DNA from: Elephas maximus indicus
Lineage: Eukaryota; Chordata; Mammalia; Proboscidea; Elephantidae
Assembly (NCBI RefSeq): GCF_024166365.1
Contig: NC_064831.1
Coordinates: 53,693,768-53,757,767 of the forward strand
Direction of reading: 5' to 3'
Length of the DNA stretch: 64,000 nucleotides
The position numbers and the translations under genes were made by a program. The notes beneath the pieces were generated by a model. It searched no databases. It was not told the origin of the DNA and worked only from the letters and a program-made list of their open reading frames with translations. Shown piece after piece: positions 21,543 through 32,334 of the stretch; within the stretch, counting starts at the first letter, position 1; every line of letters starts with the position of its first letter.

Positions 21543-22289
21543 TAGTTGGAGAGAAGCCACTAATAAAAACTAAAAAACAAATGAACAGCTTACAATTTAC
21601 AAGGTGCTTTTACTTTCCTGGTTCCATTAAAATCATAAACTCAGAGCTGAAAGGAAATTTAGAGATCCCCTCCAAGGAAGCAAATACTAGGTGTATATAG
21701 GTTACTTCCTAAGCTCCTGAACATGGTAGACATTGCTCGCTGATCACTCACTCCCTCATCCATTCACTTACTGAACACTTATCTACTGGCCACCCTCCAT
21801 GGTCCTTCCGCAGGTTAGGTTAGGGAGAGAGCGGGGAACCAGACACACTTGTTTGCTACCCTTCTACAAGTGGAAGGCAGACATTAAAGAAAGAATCACA
21901 TGCATGAAGAGTGGAGGGAAGCTGGGGGTGCAGCAAGGTCAGGAAAGGCTTCTCTGAGGAAGTGGTGTTCAAGCTGAGGTCTAGAGGATAAGGAAACAGA
22001 ATCTCTGAAAGGCTGAAGAAGGAAGCACCTACCAGCATGAAAAAGGCAGGGCGTGCTCCATGGCCTATGCAGGGGATGTGGATACTAACTGGAGGAGGTA
22101 TTCCGGCGAGAGATGAGAAGTCTGGCTCAAGTCAGGCCTTAACAAGAGAACAGGATGATAGGTGGAAAGGTGTGGAAGAGCTTGAGCAAACGTCAGGTGT
22201 TATTCTATGCTCTTTATCCTCTTCCTTTCCAGGGAATTATGCTCTCACCCTATGCCATTAAATAACAAGAGCAACAACCTGTCATTTAT

Positions 22290-22665
22290 TGGCCACCTAC
22301 TACCAGCAGGCAATCCTCATGAATTCTAACATCTGTCTTGTGAGATCAGTATGATTTTTCCCATCTTACAGATGAACCAAAGTCTTGGGGGGGCTAAGGA
22401 CACTTGCTACCGGTTAGCCATCAAGTAGGCAGCAGACCAGGATTTGAACCCATGCTTCCACAGCAGGCACACTTTCCACAATTCCTTACTGCCTACCGGT
22501 TAGCCATCAAGTAGGCAGCAGACCAGGATTTGAACCCATGCTTCCACAGCAGGCACACTTTCCACAATTCCTTACTGCCTACCGGTTAGCCATCAAGTAG
22601 GCAGCAGACCAGGATTTGAACCCATGCTTCCACAGCAGGCACACTTTCCACAATTCCTTACCGCC
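22290..22665 (-). mobile_element. MIR with a triplicated 5' half
   Basis: CCATCTTACAGATGAACCAA followed by AGGATTTGAACCCATGCTTC identifies a minus-strand MIR. Its last part is present three times (separate entry). Confidence 0.75.
22408..22665. repeat. 86-bp tandem triplication
   Basis: Three consecutive 86-bp units start TACCGGTTAGCCATCAAGTA at 22,408, 22,494 and 22,580. They are identical apart from CTTACTGCC in units 1-2 versus CTTACCGCC in unit 3, so the duplication is recent or kept uniform by exchange. Confidence 0.96.
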
Positions 22666-23600
22666 ATAAAATCCGAGGACCGAGCCTCCAACAGTAATCA
22701 AAACTTGGAAAACGACAGGGGACCTTTCACTGGAGGAAAGGGTCGCCAGGATAGCCCCAGGTGGATGGACACCATTAGGGAAAGGAATGCGAGGAAGAAA
22801 TCAAGTCATGGGGGAGGGCGGGCAGTGGAGGGGTGGGAGAAGTGACCGAGGGGACGTCCCTGGGTTCCAAGGCTGCACTGCGGGGAGGTGCCCCGCTCTA
22901 ACCACTACGCTGCCCGGTTAATCATTTCCTGACCTTCCTTCCTGCTCTCGCCCTGCCTGCAGGATTGCCACATCAGCCTCCTCCCTGCCGCTGCTCGCCT
23001 CCTAGCCCGGTTGCTCCTCCGCCGGGTTTTACAAGGAGCCCCAATTTTGAAGCAGTATTTATAATGGCCCCGGACGCCCCCAAGACGGTGCCCCAGAGAG
23101 GTCTTTAGCTCCCTAGGAAGTAACCCCTGTTCAAACGGCCTCTTGAAGCTTGGACTTTACCCCCAGCGACTTTCTAAAAAGAGGCCAGACAGCAGAGATC
23201 CCATCCTGACCCTGATCAGTTACAGACTCGGTTTTCCCAGCGGTAGAAAGGGGCGGTAACAGCAGCGGGCAGGGTGTTGCCTGGTTAAACGAGGTAATTG
23301 TATGCAAAGCGCCCGGCTGGTGATAGCAGTGGGTGTTTAACAAATATTAGAGCCCTTCTGTTTTTATCTCCTGGTTTTTTCTTTTTTCTGGGCTCAGGTA
23401 GCAGACTCAGGTTATGTGGATCTCACTTAAGCTTCCAGCAGGGGACGAGGAATGCAACTCCAACGGCGAATCCACAGGCAGGGTCGGAACCCAGATCTTA
23501 GGCGCACCTTTGGGCTCAGCCACCCAGCAGCCAGGTGGCTGGCGGGGCCCCGTGCTCAGCCCCTGGCGCAGGGCCAGGCCGCACCTGCCGCAGAGCGCCA

Positions 23601-23835
23601 AGCACCCAGTCAGGGCTGCAGTCAGGGCCGCAGGGCGCCGAGCACCCAGTCAGGGCTGCAGTCAGGGCCGCAGGGCGCCGAGCACCCAGTCAGGGCCGCA
23701 GGGCGCCGAGCACCCAGTCAGGGCTGCAGTCAGGGCCGCAGGGCGCCGAGCACCCAGTCAGGGCCGCAGGGTACCGAGCACCCAGTCAGGGCCGCAGGGC
23801 GCCGAGCACCCAGTCAGGGCAGCAGTCACGGCCGC
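23601..23835. repeat. GC-rich minisatellite, 28/40-bp units, at the upstream edge of the CpG island
   Basis: Seven head-to-tail units each begin AGCACCCAGTCAGGG. Their lengths are 40 (23601), 40 (23641), 28 (23681), 40 (23709), 28 (23749), 28 (23777) and a diverged last one from 23805. The 40-bp form differs from the 28-bp form by one extra 12-bp GCTGCAGTCAGG segment. Units are nearly identical (one has GGTACCG for GGCGCCG). Because 28 and 40 are not multiples of three, repetitive open frames appear in several phases; these are not evidence of coding. Confidence 0.93.
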
Positions 23836-24179
23836 CCTGAGACCCGCCAGTCCGCTGGGCCGCCCGGGCCAGCCCTCGGCCTCTCTGGGCGGGTTTCTTC
23901 GCGTGTAACACGGGGCCGAAGTGCCGCCCGCCCGGCCGCCCGCCTGGGTGATTCCCTTCCTCCCGCTGCCGCCTGGCCGGGTTGCCACCACCGAGCCGCG
24001 GTGCAGTCAGGCCGCCCCACACCGCGCAGGGCCAGCCCTCTCGGCCTGGGGGCGCTCGCCCGGCGGCGGGAGACGCAGCCGGCAGGACCGCCGTGCCCGG
24101 CTCGGCGCCCCACCCTCCCCGGGGCCAGGGAGGCAGCAGGCGCGGGGGACCGCGGACTTGGGGAGTAACTCTGAGCGCC

Positions 24180-24536
24180 GCCCGACTGTGGGCCGCCGGC
24201 CAGCGCGCCCCGACCCCACTCGGCGGGGGGGCTGGGGGCGGGGCCTGATGGGGGCGGGGCCGGGCGGGGCGGGGCCGGCCTGGGAAGGCGGAAGCCCCAG
24301 CCGAGGGGTAGCGGCAGAACCCGGATCTAGGACTCCCACGTTCTCCGGAGCGGCGCGTCGGGAAACGGCGGCCGGGAAAACCCGGCGCCCGGAAGCGCTT
24401 GCTTTCTTTGACGCAAGGGCTCGGGACGCAGCCGCCGTCGGCCGAGCGCCCGGCGAGGAGCGAGCCCAGACGGAGCCTCCCGAGTGCCTCCGCCCCCACG
24501 TCGCCCGGCCCCGGAGTCTCGGTCCTCCTCGTGGCC
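24180..24536 (+). promoter_or_regulatory. USP3: Probable USP3 core promoter and 5' leader
   Basis: This TATA-less, GC-rich stretch lies just upstream of the USP3 ATG. It contains clustered Sp1-type GC boxes (GGGGGCGGGGC at 24234-24244 and 24250-24260, and a GGGCGGGGCGGGG run at 24262-24274) and ETS-like sites (GGCGGAAGCC around 24287, CCCGGAAGCG around 24388). The layout fits a dispersed-start housekeeping promoter. The exact start site cannot be read from sequence; it should lie between the GC boxes and 24537. No in-frame ATG precedes 24537 in the leader. Confidence 0.75.
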
Positions 24537-24627
24537 ATGGAGTGTCCGCACCTCGGCTCCAGCGTCTGCATCGCTCCGGACTCCGCCAAGTTCCCCAACG
24601 GCTCCCCGTCGTCCTGGTGCTGCAGCG
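24537..24627 (+). CDS. USP3: USP3 coding exon 1 (ubiquitin-specific protease 3, start of zinc-finger UBP domain)
   Basis: First coding exon of USP3, a nuclear cysteine deubiquitinase known to remove ubiquitin from histones H2A and H2B and to act in chromatin and DNA-damage responses. The 30 complete codons begin MECPHLGSSVCIAPDSAKF and end SSWCCS, which I recognise as the USP3 N-terminus. C3 and H5 form the first Cys-x-His zinc-ligand pair of the ZnF-UBP fold, and C29 opens the next CxxC. The exon ends in phase 1 at a consensus donor (GTGAGT at 24628-24633). The start is the first in-frame ATG after a stop-free GC-rich leader, and its context is strong (G at -3, G at +4). It sits in a CpG island. 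The rest of the gene lies downstream; the catalytic domain is outside the window. Confidence 0.97.
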
Positions 24628-24701
24628 GTGAGTGCGGTCCGGGCCGGCGCGGCTGCGCACCCGAGGCCCCGGCTCCGCCAGGCCTGCCGTCTAGGGGCCC
24701 C

Positions 24702-24855
24702 GGGCGGGCGGGCGGGCGTCCCGGGCCGGGGCTGAGGGCCGGCGGGGCCGGCGGGCCGCGGAGGGGCGGGAGCGGCGGCCGCGGCGGCTCCTTTGTTTCC
24801 CGCGGCCCGACGGCCCGGCCGGCGGAGGGGAGGCCGCGCGGGCGGGCGGGCGGGG
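24702..24855 (+). other. Two G-quadruplex motifs just downstream of exon 1
   Basis: GGGCGGGCGGGCGGGC at 24,702-24,717 and GGGCGGGCGGGCGGGG at 24,840-24,855 each have four G-triplets with single-base loops. They lie 75 and 213 nt after the exon 1 donor on the coding strand, so they would be present in the pre-mRNA. Confidence 0.8.
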
Positions 24856-27132
24856 ACCCCGGGCCGGGCGCGCCCGCCTGGGCGCCGGGGCCGCGCGCTC
24901 TCGCCGGCCGGCTGGCTGGTGGCGGCGGGGCCGGGAGCGTGCCGGGCTCGGCGCGGCGGCCGCACGTGTGGCGGCCCGAGGTGCGCCCCCCGCCGGAGCC
25001 GAGCGCGCTCAGGGCGCAGCTTTGTCTGGCGCGGGGCGCCCGGGCCCGTCTCCGCCGCCGGCCGCGCTTCCTCTCCTCCTCCGCGGGCTCGGGCGCTCCC
25101 AGCGCGGGCGGCCGGGCTTTCGTCAGCCGGCGAGGGCGAAGGTTGCGGACAGGCTCGGAGGCTGCGCCCGCAGCTGCTGTGGACGAGCGGCGGGAGTCGG
25201 GCTTTGCGATCTTCGGGGCCGTCTGGGATGGTTGCGGGAGCCCCGCGCTGCCGTGCCCCGGACACTGGCTGGGTTTGTGTAAAGCTTCTGCTCGCCCAGC
25301 TCGGGCTTTTTAACTCCTCCTGCCGGTCCCTTTGGAAGCCCCTGCCCGCTCATTGTCTGCTCCGGCGACTTCTTAGGATCGCGCCGGCCACACGGCTTTG
25401 ATTACTTCCTGGTCGGGCCCTGGTGCAGCAGCGAGAGTCTTTGTTTATTAGCTCACAGATGGTCAGTGGTAGATGGAGTTATAGCGTAAAATTTGCCGTG
25501 TGCGTTTCAAAAGTCTTAAGTTCATTGGGAGAAATCGACGAAAGCAGCCCTGATGCCATTTAGGTGTGTGACGTTTCTCCTAGTGGGCCGGAGCCGGGAA
25601 GGTAGTTTTGGAGAACGCCATACCACTTTGACAGGTGGTTATGTCCTTGGAGAAAAACAGCGGCGCAAAGAAAAAGGTGCCCTGGGATAAGGAACATCAG
25701 TAACTGCAATTTCCTGGAGCTCACAGAGGTTTGGTGCTCGTGCCGGCCTTTGTAAAGTCGGATCGCTTTTTCTGCACGAAGCCTTTCAAGAGCAAACAGT
25801 TAATTGGTTTTTCAGTGCCGTATTGCAATTCTTTGCGGGGGTGCAGACATTTGCAGATATTAGTTCTGACCTATAAATGTACCCTCAACAGTGAAGGGTT
25901 GAGGATGGAACGAGGAAGAAGGTGTATAAAATTGCTTTACAAATTGGTGACGCATTAACGGTAGCTGGAGCTGTAACTTTTCATTTGCTTTTCCCAAAAA
26001 AAGATTTTGAGGGAAAGAGGAATGACCGAAGTAAACACTAGGAAAGGCATCCCTTGTGAGGAGTAATAAAATCGCGCTTGCTGATCCCGCCGTAAATCAC
26101 ATATAGGAAAAAAATGGACAGTTACCACACTCCTGGCTTTTCCTATGTAAAATCACATCAAACTTAAAAATGGCTTCACTGGGCACATGCATCTAAAAAA
26201 GGAAAAGAGTTATGCAAGTGGCCCATATCCTGTTGTGAGTCAGCCTTGCCTCCACGAGTCAGGGAGTCCACTTGACTGTGGAAAAGAGATGCAGAAGATT
26301 GAGCATCCTTGAGGGACTTAATAAGTTAAAGTGGAGCATAACTGAGAGACTTGTGCAGATAACATGAACAAAGGAGTGTGTTTAGCCCTAAAGGAGGGGT
26401 AATTTTTATCCAGGAGCTAGGATGGCCTGTTTTGTATCTTGCCACAAACTTTGCCTCTGATGTAGGTTAGCAGGGGTGGTTCTAGCCACTTGCTTGGATT
26501 TGTGGAACCAATACATCTAGTTTCTCAACTTTGTGAGGGTTATTTCTTCTGTCCACACTGTGTGAATTGGACCCATTTCACGTGGGCCTCCCATTTTAAC
26601 ATATTGGCATGTATTTGTTGGTATAATCTAGTGTCATTGTATTGAGCTTGATCTTTTTCTTGCCTGCCTGTTGTTTCAGTGATTAAATGATTAGTAAATC
26701 CGTGAGTCCTAATCTACCTCATCACCTTGGAGTGTTGTATGTTCTGGTATTTGTTCTCCAACACTCTTGGATTTCTTCTTTTTTTTGATAGGGGACTAAA
26801 AAGGCCGCTAATGTTTTGAATAATGCTGTGACTGGGTATTGAGTCTGGTTACGTTCTTATTAAGGTGTGTGGGGGCGGGTGGGATCCCTATTTTGGCATC
26901 AGGATGATAAAAGTAATGCCTTTACCTTGTTTTCTCTGGGAGCTTACAGTTACAACAGCATGAGGCAGCCTTAAGGTAGCCAAGCAAATGGCAAAAGACC
27001 AGCATCCTAGGGTGTATGGCAGTACATCCTTGGACAGGTAGCTCAGAGTATATATTTCATTATGTCATCTGTAAATAAATAAATAATACCTTACATTTAC
27101 TTCACAGGTTGCTGTTAGGATGAACCAGGTAA

Positions 27133-27227
27133 TTTTTTTTTTTTTAATAATTTTTATTGTGCTTTAAGTGAAAGTTTACAAATCAAGTCAGTCTCTCACA
27201 TAAAAACTTATATACACCTTGCTATAT
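27133..27227 (-). mobile_element. LINE 3'-end fragment with perfect target duplication
   Basis: A 95-bp minus-strand LINE tail (T-tract, then TTTTTATTGTGCTTTAAGTG). The 14-bp TSD GATGAACCAGGTAA is identical on both sides (27,119-27,132 and 27,228-27,241). A very 5'-truncated recent insertion. Confidence 0.9.
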
Positions 27228-27530
27228 GATGAACCAGGTAACTTTTCTGAAAACTTGGAGAAAATCTTATACACTATTCAAGTAATAAAAAAATATAGGT
27301 GGTATTATATAGGTCAGAACACCTTTGTAAAGAAGACTCTAAATGTATAAATATCTAAAGCCCCTTCAGTGGGGCCTGCGGCAGGCTCAGTTTTGCTGAA
27401 TTCTGCTTTACGGGGAGATATTACTCAATGAGATTAGGGGGTGTCAGAAGTTAATTATACTTCAGAATAAACCTGAGTCTCTTATCTGTGGAAGGTACTG
27501 CCTTATGTAATTGTGTACTACAGGGGCTTC

Positions 27531-28204
27531 AGACTTTTTGTTCTCAGGACCCCTTATACTCCTAAACATAATTATGGAGAACCCAGAGAGTCTTTGGTTG
27601 TGTGGCTTACATCTATTGATATTTATTTACCATACTAGGAATTAAAACTGAGAAATTAAAAAAAATGTGTAATAATTCATTTACAAATAACAATTGTAAA
27701 TTCTGTTAACATAAATAACAATTTATGTAAAAGTACTGTGTTTTCCAAAACAAAAAAAATTTAATGAGAAACCAAAAACCAAACCCACTGCTGTTGAGTC
27801 AGTTCCGACTCACAGCGACCCCACAGGGTTTCTGAGGCTGTGAACCTCTCCGGGGGCGAACTGCCACATCTGTCTCCCACAGGGCGGCTGGTGGTTTCGA
27901 ACCACTGACCTTTCAGTTAGCAGTTGCTTTAGCCACTGCCCCGCTGAGGCTCCGTGAGAAGAGTGGTATTATTTTACATTTTTGCAACTCTTTCTGTTGT
28001 GTGGCTTGATAGAAGTCAGCTGTATTCCCCTATCTGCCAGCCCTTTCAGTCAGTTGAGATCTCATAGCCTCTGGAAAACCCCACACATCCTTGTGAGAGA
28101 AGGAGCGTGGGCAATAAAAGTAACATCTTAGTATTATTTATGAAAACAGTTTTGACCTCACGGATACCCCAGGAGGGTCTTAGACACACTTTGAGAAGCC
28201 ATTG
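27531..28204 (+). mobile_element. hAT-Charlie-type DNA transposon, split by an AfroSINE
   Basis: Left end CAGGGGCTTCAGACTTTTTG; right end, read on the minus strand, CAATGGCTTCTCAAAGTGTG. Both are diverged versions of CAGTGGTTCTCAAAC-type hAT ends. The interior (GATATTTATTTACCATACTA, AATTAAAACTGAGAAATTAA) matches the copy at 1,091-2,195. No transposase frame. Confidence 0.72.
27771..27954 (-). mobile_element. AfroSINE inside the hAT element
   Basis: TGAGAA duplicated on both sides (27,765-27,770 and 27,955-27,960). Minus-strand order from CCACTGCTGTTGAGTCAGTT to TTTAGCCACTGCCCCGCTGA. Confidence 0.92.
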
Positions 28205-28741
28205 GTATTAAGTACAAACCTGTTCTTATCAAAATAGCTTTAAAATTTTAGAGAAATCTTTCTGGTTGTAAGGCTAGCAGTGTTTATGGGGTCTCCATGA
28301 GGCAGGGGCTGACTCAGCTATGACAGCAGCTAACAAGAGACTGGCAGAGTTTTTGAAATGTGTTTGCTGGGAAACAGATCATGGGATCCACTAGTCCCTT
28401 GCTTTCAAAAAAGTTACAGTCTAGTTGGTGAGCTACAGGAAGCTAGTTGGTTACAAGATAAATCCATGTTATGGTTTAAGGTAAATGTTGAAAATAGCAA
28501 TCTCCTTATAAGGTAAAAGATGATTTATGTTTAATCTTTGCTAAAGGCATTCTAGTTTTAAATGAAAAAGTTTTAAATAAAAACTAGGAAATTCTCTCAA
28601 GCCTTTTCTTATGTGTACATACCAGATGTTATTTTCAGAAACAGGAGACTTGGGTATACCTTATTTTTGTGGGCAAAAGAGTTGAACCAGTAGCAAAATA
28701 CAGAGAACACAAATTGTTGAAGATGATACCCTGAACACACC

Positions 28742-29095
28742 TTAAAAAAAAAAAAAAATTATTGTGTTTTTGGTAAAAATTTACATAGCAAATTAGCTTC
28801 TTGTTTAACAATTTCTATACATATTATTCAGTGACATTGGCTACACTTTTCACAGTATGTCGGCGTTTTCATCCCATTTCCATTCTGGTTGTTCTGTTTC
28901 CATTAATCTAGCTTCCTTGTCCCCATTACCTTGTCACCTTTGGTCTAGGGTAAATGCTGACATTAGGTTTCATTTAGATTGTTTAGAGAAGCACCGTACT
29001 CACAGGTGGTATTATTTATTTTATGAGCCACGCTGTCTTTTGATTTACAGGTGACTACGAGTTCCAAGCTTAAAGGGTATCCCAGGGCAATAGTC
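28742..29095 (-). mobile_element. LINE 3'-region fragment, minus strand
   Basis: AAATTTACATAGCAAATTAG, CAGTGACATTGGCTACACTT, TTCCATTAATCTAGCTTCCT and TTTATGAGCCACGCTG match an afrotherian LINE 3' region that I recall. Family name unassigned. Confidence 0.55.
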
Positions 29096-31379
29096 TAAGG
29101 GGGTAAACACAAATGTTTTTAATAACTAAGGAAAGCCAAAGACCCAATGCTATTACGCCAAGCTTTTGAATTTCAGAGGTTTGGGTTATTTATTTAATCA
29201 GTTAAGTTGGAGACATTTTAATAGCATAGGCATGAGAATTTTTCCTGTTAATTCTCCAAAGAGTTGAGGGTGTCTTTTTCCAATCCACACCAGCCCTCAT
29301 GTTACTCTACCCAGGAAGGTAGATGTGGGTGAGGTAAATGTTCTGCAGTTTTGAGTGGATGTTGGAGAGAAACCCTTTTATAAAAGATTTGTTCAGTGGG
29401 ATGAGGTGCTGATTACTGGTCCTTTGTCAGTGGTAATAAATTTGTGATGGACTGATCAGCTTGTGATAGAGGTGAGAAATCACCTTGATGGAATCATGGG
29501 ATGTTTTGTATTGTGTTGCTCTCACAGCCTACAGCTAGAGAAGAGTCTTGTTTGCTCAGGAGACTGAATTTTCTAGAAAGAATCAGGGATTTGTTCGTTG
29601 TTAGATCAAATGCATTTACTCCTTTTTAGTACCGCTCGATGGAGTATTTATTAAGCACTTAATAGGGCACTCAGTAAATATTTGCTTAATGATTGAAGGA
29701 ACTTTCTTCCATGTAGATCATGGCTGGGATGGTTATTAACTTTCTGTTGGAAATAAATGCATAGTAAGGGAGCTTCACCCAAAATGTCTGCACCAGTCCT
29801 TACTCCCAGCGTTTTAGTTGGTAAACTTTGGCTGGATTGTGAGCAAATGATCATCTATAGAGTGGTATTCTTTTGATGTTCTGTGTTATAGATAGGTAGG
29901 TGGACATTTTATTACCAAATTGAATGAGGCAGTTAAAATCAGTGGGCAGATGATAAACTTTTCATATTCTGAATATTAGTATTTGAATTTTATATAGCTT
30001 TTTGAAGAAATTAAGCTTTTTTTTTATTTTTGTAAAGTATCTAAGCTTAAGTCTTTCTGGCAGTATTTCTGCCTCCCAGCCCCCAAACTTAAAGCTGCCT
30101 CAGTTTCTTTCTTTCCAGAGTCTGTAAATAATTGGTTGTGCATATGAAGGATCCAGAATTTAGTATGTGCTCCATGTGAGCGTTTGAAGAGGCTGAAATC
30201 TAGCATTTGTTGTTTTGAAGAAGTTTTGACACATGGCTCAGAAATTATTTTCCAAATAGTATACTTAGTAATATGCAAAGGACACCACCCTTCATGGCCG
30301 AAGCAGCAGAAGGGATGGCGGTTGTGGGGAAGAGGTCAGACTCTTTGGTTCGCTGAGTTATGTTGAGTTGTCCTCAAAATAATTCCTTCTCTTCAGTCTT
30401 GGCTTTTAGAACGTTCACCTCAGGTTTCGGGATATCCTACCTCTTCCTTGTTGAAATTTATGCGATTTCATTCTCAGCTGGAATGTCATAGATTAATTTC
30501 GGATCCTTCAAACTAGGTTTAGAAGTACTGGTGTTTTTATAGTGTTTGTAGCTCAGTGAGCATACCCGTGAGTAATTTAGTTTGTAGCTCAGTAAGTCGT
30601 TTAAATTCCTGTTTTAAAATTGAATCGAATCCCTCTTCCGTTGGGGAGTAACTGACATGTGTGGGGAATAACTTATGTGTGTATCTCCCCTTTACCTGCT
30701 TTGTTTGTTTCTTTTTGAGCTTTTCCCCCCTTTTCTAGCCTGATTTATGCTTTTTTCCTTCCTTTTAAAAAAATTAGTCCTTTGATTAAGCTGCGGTTTA
30801 CAACCTATGTATGTGCAGGTTTTCTGTTCAACAGTAGAATTAGTTGGTAGCTTATCAATGTTGAAGTGGAAAATAGATATTGTTTAATATATTTTGGTGT
30901 TTTATGTTTATTAATACCCTGTTTAGGTTCTCAGTGGGGGCTAGTTCTTTTTGAGGTATGTTTATGATGAAGCTTGTCTTGATTGACAGTTTAGAATGCT
31001 GAGAATAGCATTAACAACAGTCGCAGCTTGTGCGTCTCACCTAGAATGTCTTGTGCCGCCCCCTTGCAAGGCGTTCTGAGATTTGTGTGTAATAGTCTGT
31101 TTTGAGAATGTAGATAAGAGTAGGTGTATTTCTGACTAAAAGGAAATTTACCTAAAAATTGCTCATTTCAATTGTATGCTGAACTCTTCTGTGGTTGTTG
31201 AATGAATTTTGGCTTAGACACTTGTAAATAAAGATCATCTTTTAACTGCTTTGAGTCTGCAGATGTTAGTATCTAGTAATTCCAGATGTTTTCTCATCTA
31301 TTCGTGCTCCGAGTAGTAGGAGTGCTGAGAACAACATAGAGTAACTTCAGAGTAGTTTGCTAGCATTTAATCCTGACAA

Positions 31380-31500
31380 ATTTAATTAACTACTCTTCCA
31401 TGTAGTTCTTCCTGTTTTACAGATTGTGAAACGGAGGCAAAGATTAAGAGAGTTGCTCAAGTTGCTGTTGGCATTAGAGATACCCCAGAGCTTAAACTCA
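31380..31500 (-). mobile_element. MIR-like fragment
   Basis: TTTACAGATTGTGAAACGGA then AAGAGAGTTGCTCAAGTTGC. Confidence 0.6.
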
Positions 31501-31687
31501 AATACCATTCAATTTAAATACCATTCAAATCATACTTTTTAGGTTGCCTTTTTAAAAGCAGGATTTTTATTTTGTATTCTGGTAACTTAATACATGATCA
31601 TTTCAATGATAAAAAAGTCAACATAATTGAAATAATTCTTTCGAAAAATTTTGACAGGAAGTTTTAATTTTAAGCTCCACATTCTCA

Positions 31688-31885
31688 AGTGGTGCAAATG
31701 GTTAACGTGTTTGGTTGCCAACCGAAAGATTGGAGGTTTGTGTTTATCCGGAGGCACCTCACAGAAAGGCTTGGTGAGCTGCTTCTGAAAAATGAGCCAT
31801 TGAAAACCCTGTGGAGCACAGTTATACTCTAACACCCGTGGGGTTGTCTTGAGCTGACTCAGTGACATGTGGTTAGGTTTGTTTA
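31688..31885 (+). mobile_element. AfroSINE, diverged
   Basis: GTGGTGCAAATGGTTAACGT at the start and GCTGACTCAGTGACATGTGG at the end. Confidence 0.85.
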
Positions 31886-32027
31886 TTGATTACAGTATAG
31901 GCAAGTTGGAACAAGGAATTGGTAGTACAATTGGAAAACAACTATTTTCCAACATTTCAACACTTTGTGACGTCTTAACTTCCTTACATCTCAGATCTAA
32001 GTTTTTTGAAGGTTGAAATTTACATCC

Positions 32028-32334
32028 AGCCATCCCTAGTTACCCATGATTTACATACAGGACCCTGCCGGATACGAAAATCCCAAGATGCCCAAGTCCC
32101 TTACGTAAAATGACGTAATATTTGCATGTAACCTGCGCACATCCTCCCGTATACTTAAAACCATCTCTAGATTACTTATAATACCTGATACAATGTAAGT
32201 GCTATGTAAACAGTTGTTATACTGTATTGTTAGGGCGTAATGGCAAGGAAAAAAGTCTTTTTTTTTTCCTGAATATTTTTGACTCGTTGGTTGAATCCAA
32301 GGATTTGGAACCCACGGATACAGAGGGCTGACCG
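32028..32334 (+). mobile_element. MER2 (Tigger-family MITE)
   Basis: ATTTGCATGTAACCTGCGCA, CATCCTCCCGTATACTTAAA, TCTCTAGATTACTTATAATA and GGAACCCACGGATACAGAGG match MER2 in order, with inverted ends CAGCCATCC and GGGCTGACC. Confidence 0.88.

Larger units (their letters stand above)
1..23479. other. Intergenic region upstream of USP3
   Basis: No exon with both splice signals and recognisable protein was found. The region is a patchwork of mobile elements, listed separately. Stretches where I recognise nothing are 1-540, 2,355-3,050, 3,445-4,895, 5,835-6,375, 6,850-7,440, 7,900-8,555, 8,725-9,690, 12,580-13,460, 15,380-15,860, 17,790-18,290, 20,110-20,590, 20,940-21,475 and 22,666-23,479. The segment 12,600-12,740 and stretches near 19,440-20,100 and 21,740-22,180 have the look of decayed old interspersed repeats but I cannot name them. 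In human, I recall CA12 as the gene on this side of USP3; nothing of it is visible here. Confidence 0.8.
23480..25420. promoter_or_regulatory. CpG island over the USP3 5' end
   Basis: CpG density and GC content rise abruptly near 23,480 and fall after about 25,420, against an AT-rich, CpG-poor flank on both sides. The island covers a minisatellite, the GC-box cluster, USP3 exon 1 and the first 800 bp of intron 1. Its size and position are typical of a constitutively unmethylated promoter. It could also start transcription on the minus strand, but no minus-strand exon can be supported from sequence. Confidence 0.9.

Noticed and set aside
23452-24168. 238-codon plus-strand open frame (and overlapping frames) through the minisatellite
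   Set aside because: The frame is open because the DNA is GC-rich and tandemly repeated. The same peptide motif shifts between frames, and there is no family resemblance or splice context.
23786-24598. 270-codon minus-strand open frame opposite the promoter
   Set aside because: Low-complexity Arg/Pro/Gly/Ala sequence expected from a CpG island; no recognisable domain.
24327-25265. 312-codon minus-strand open frame over exon 1
   Set aside because: Antisense shadow of the CpG island; composition is Arg/Pro/Ala-rich throughout and it overlaps a real exon.
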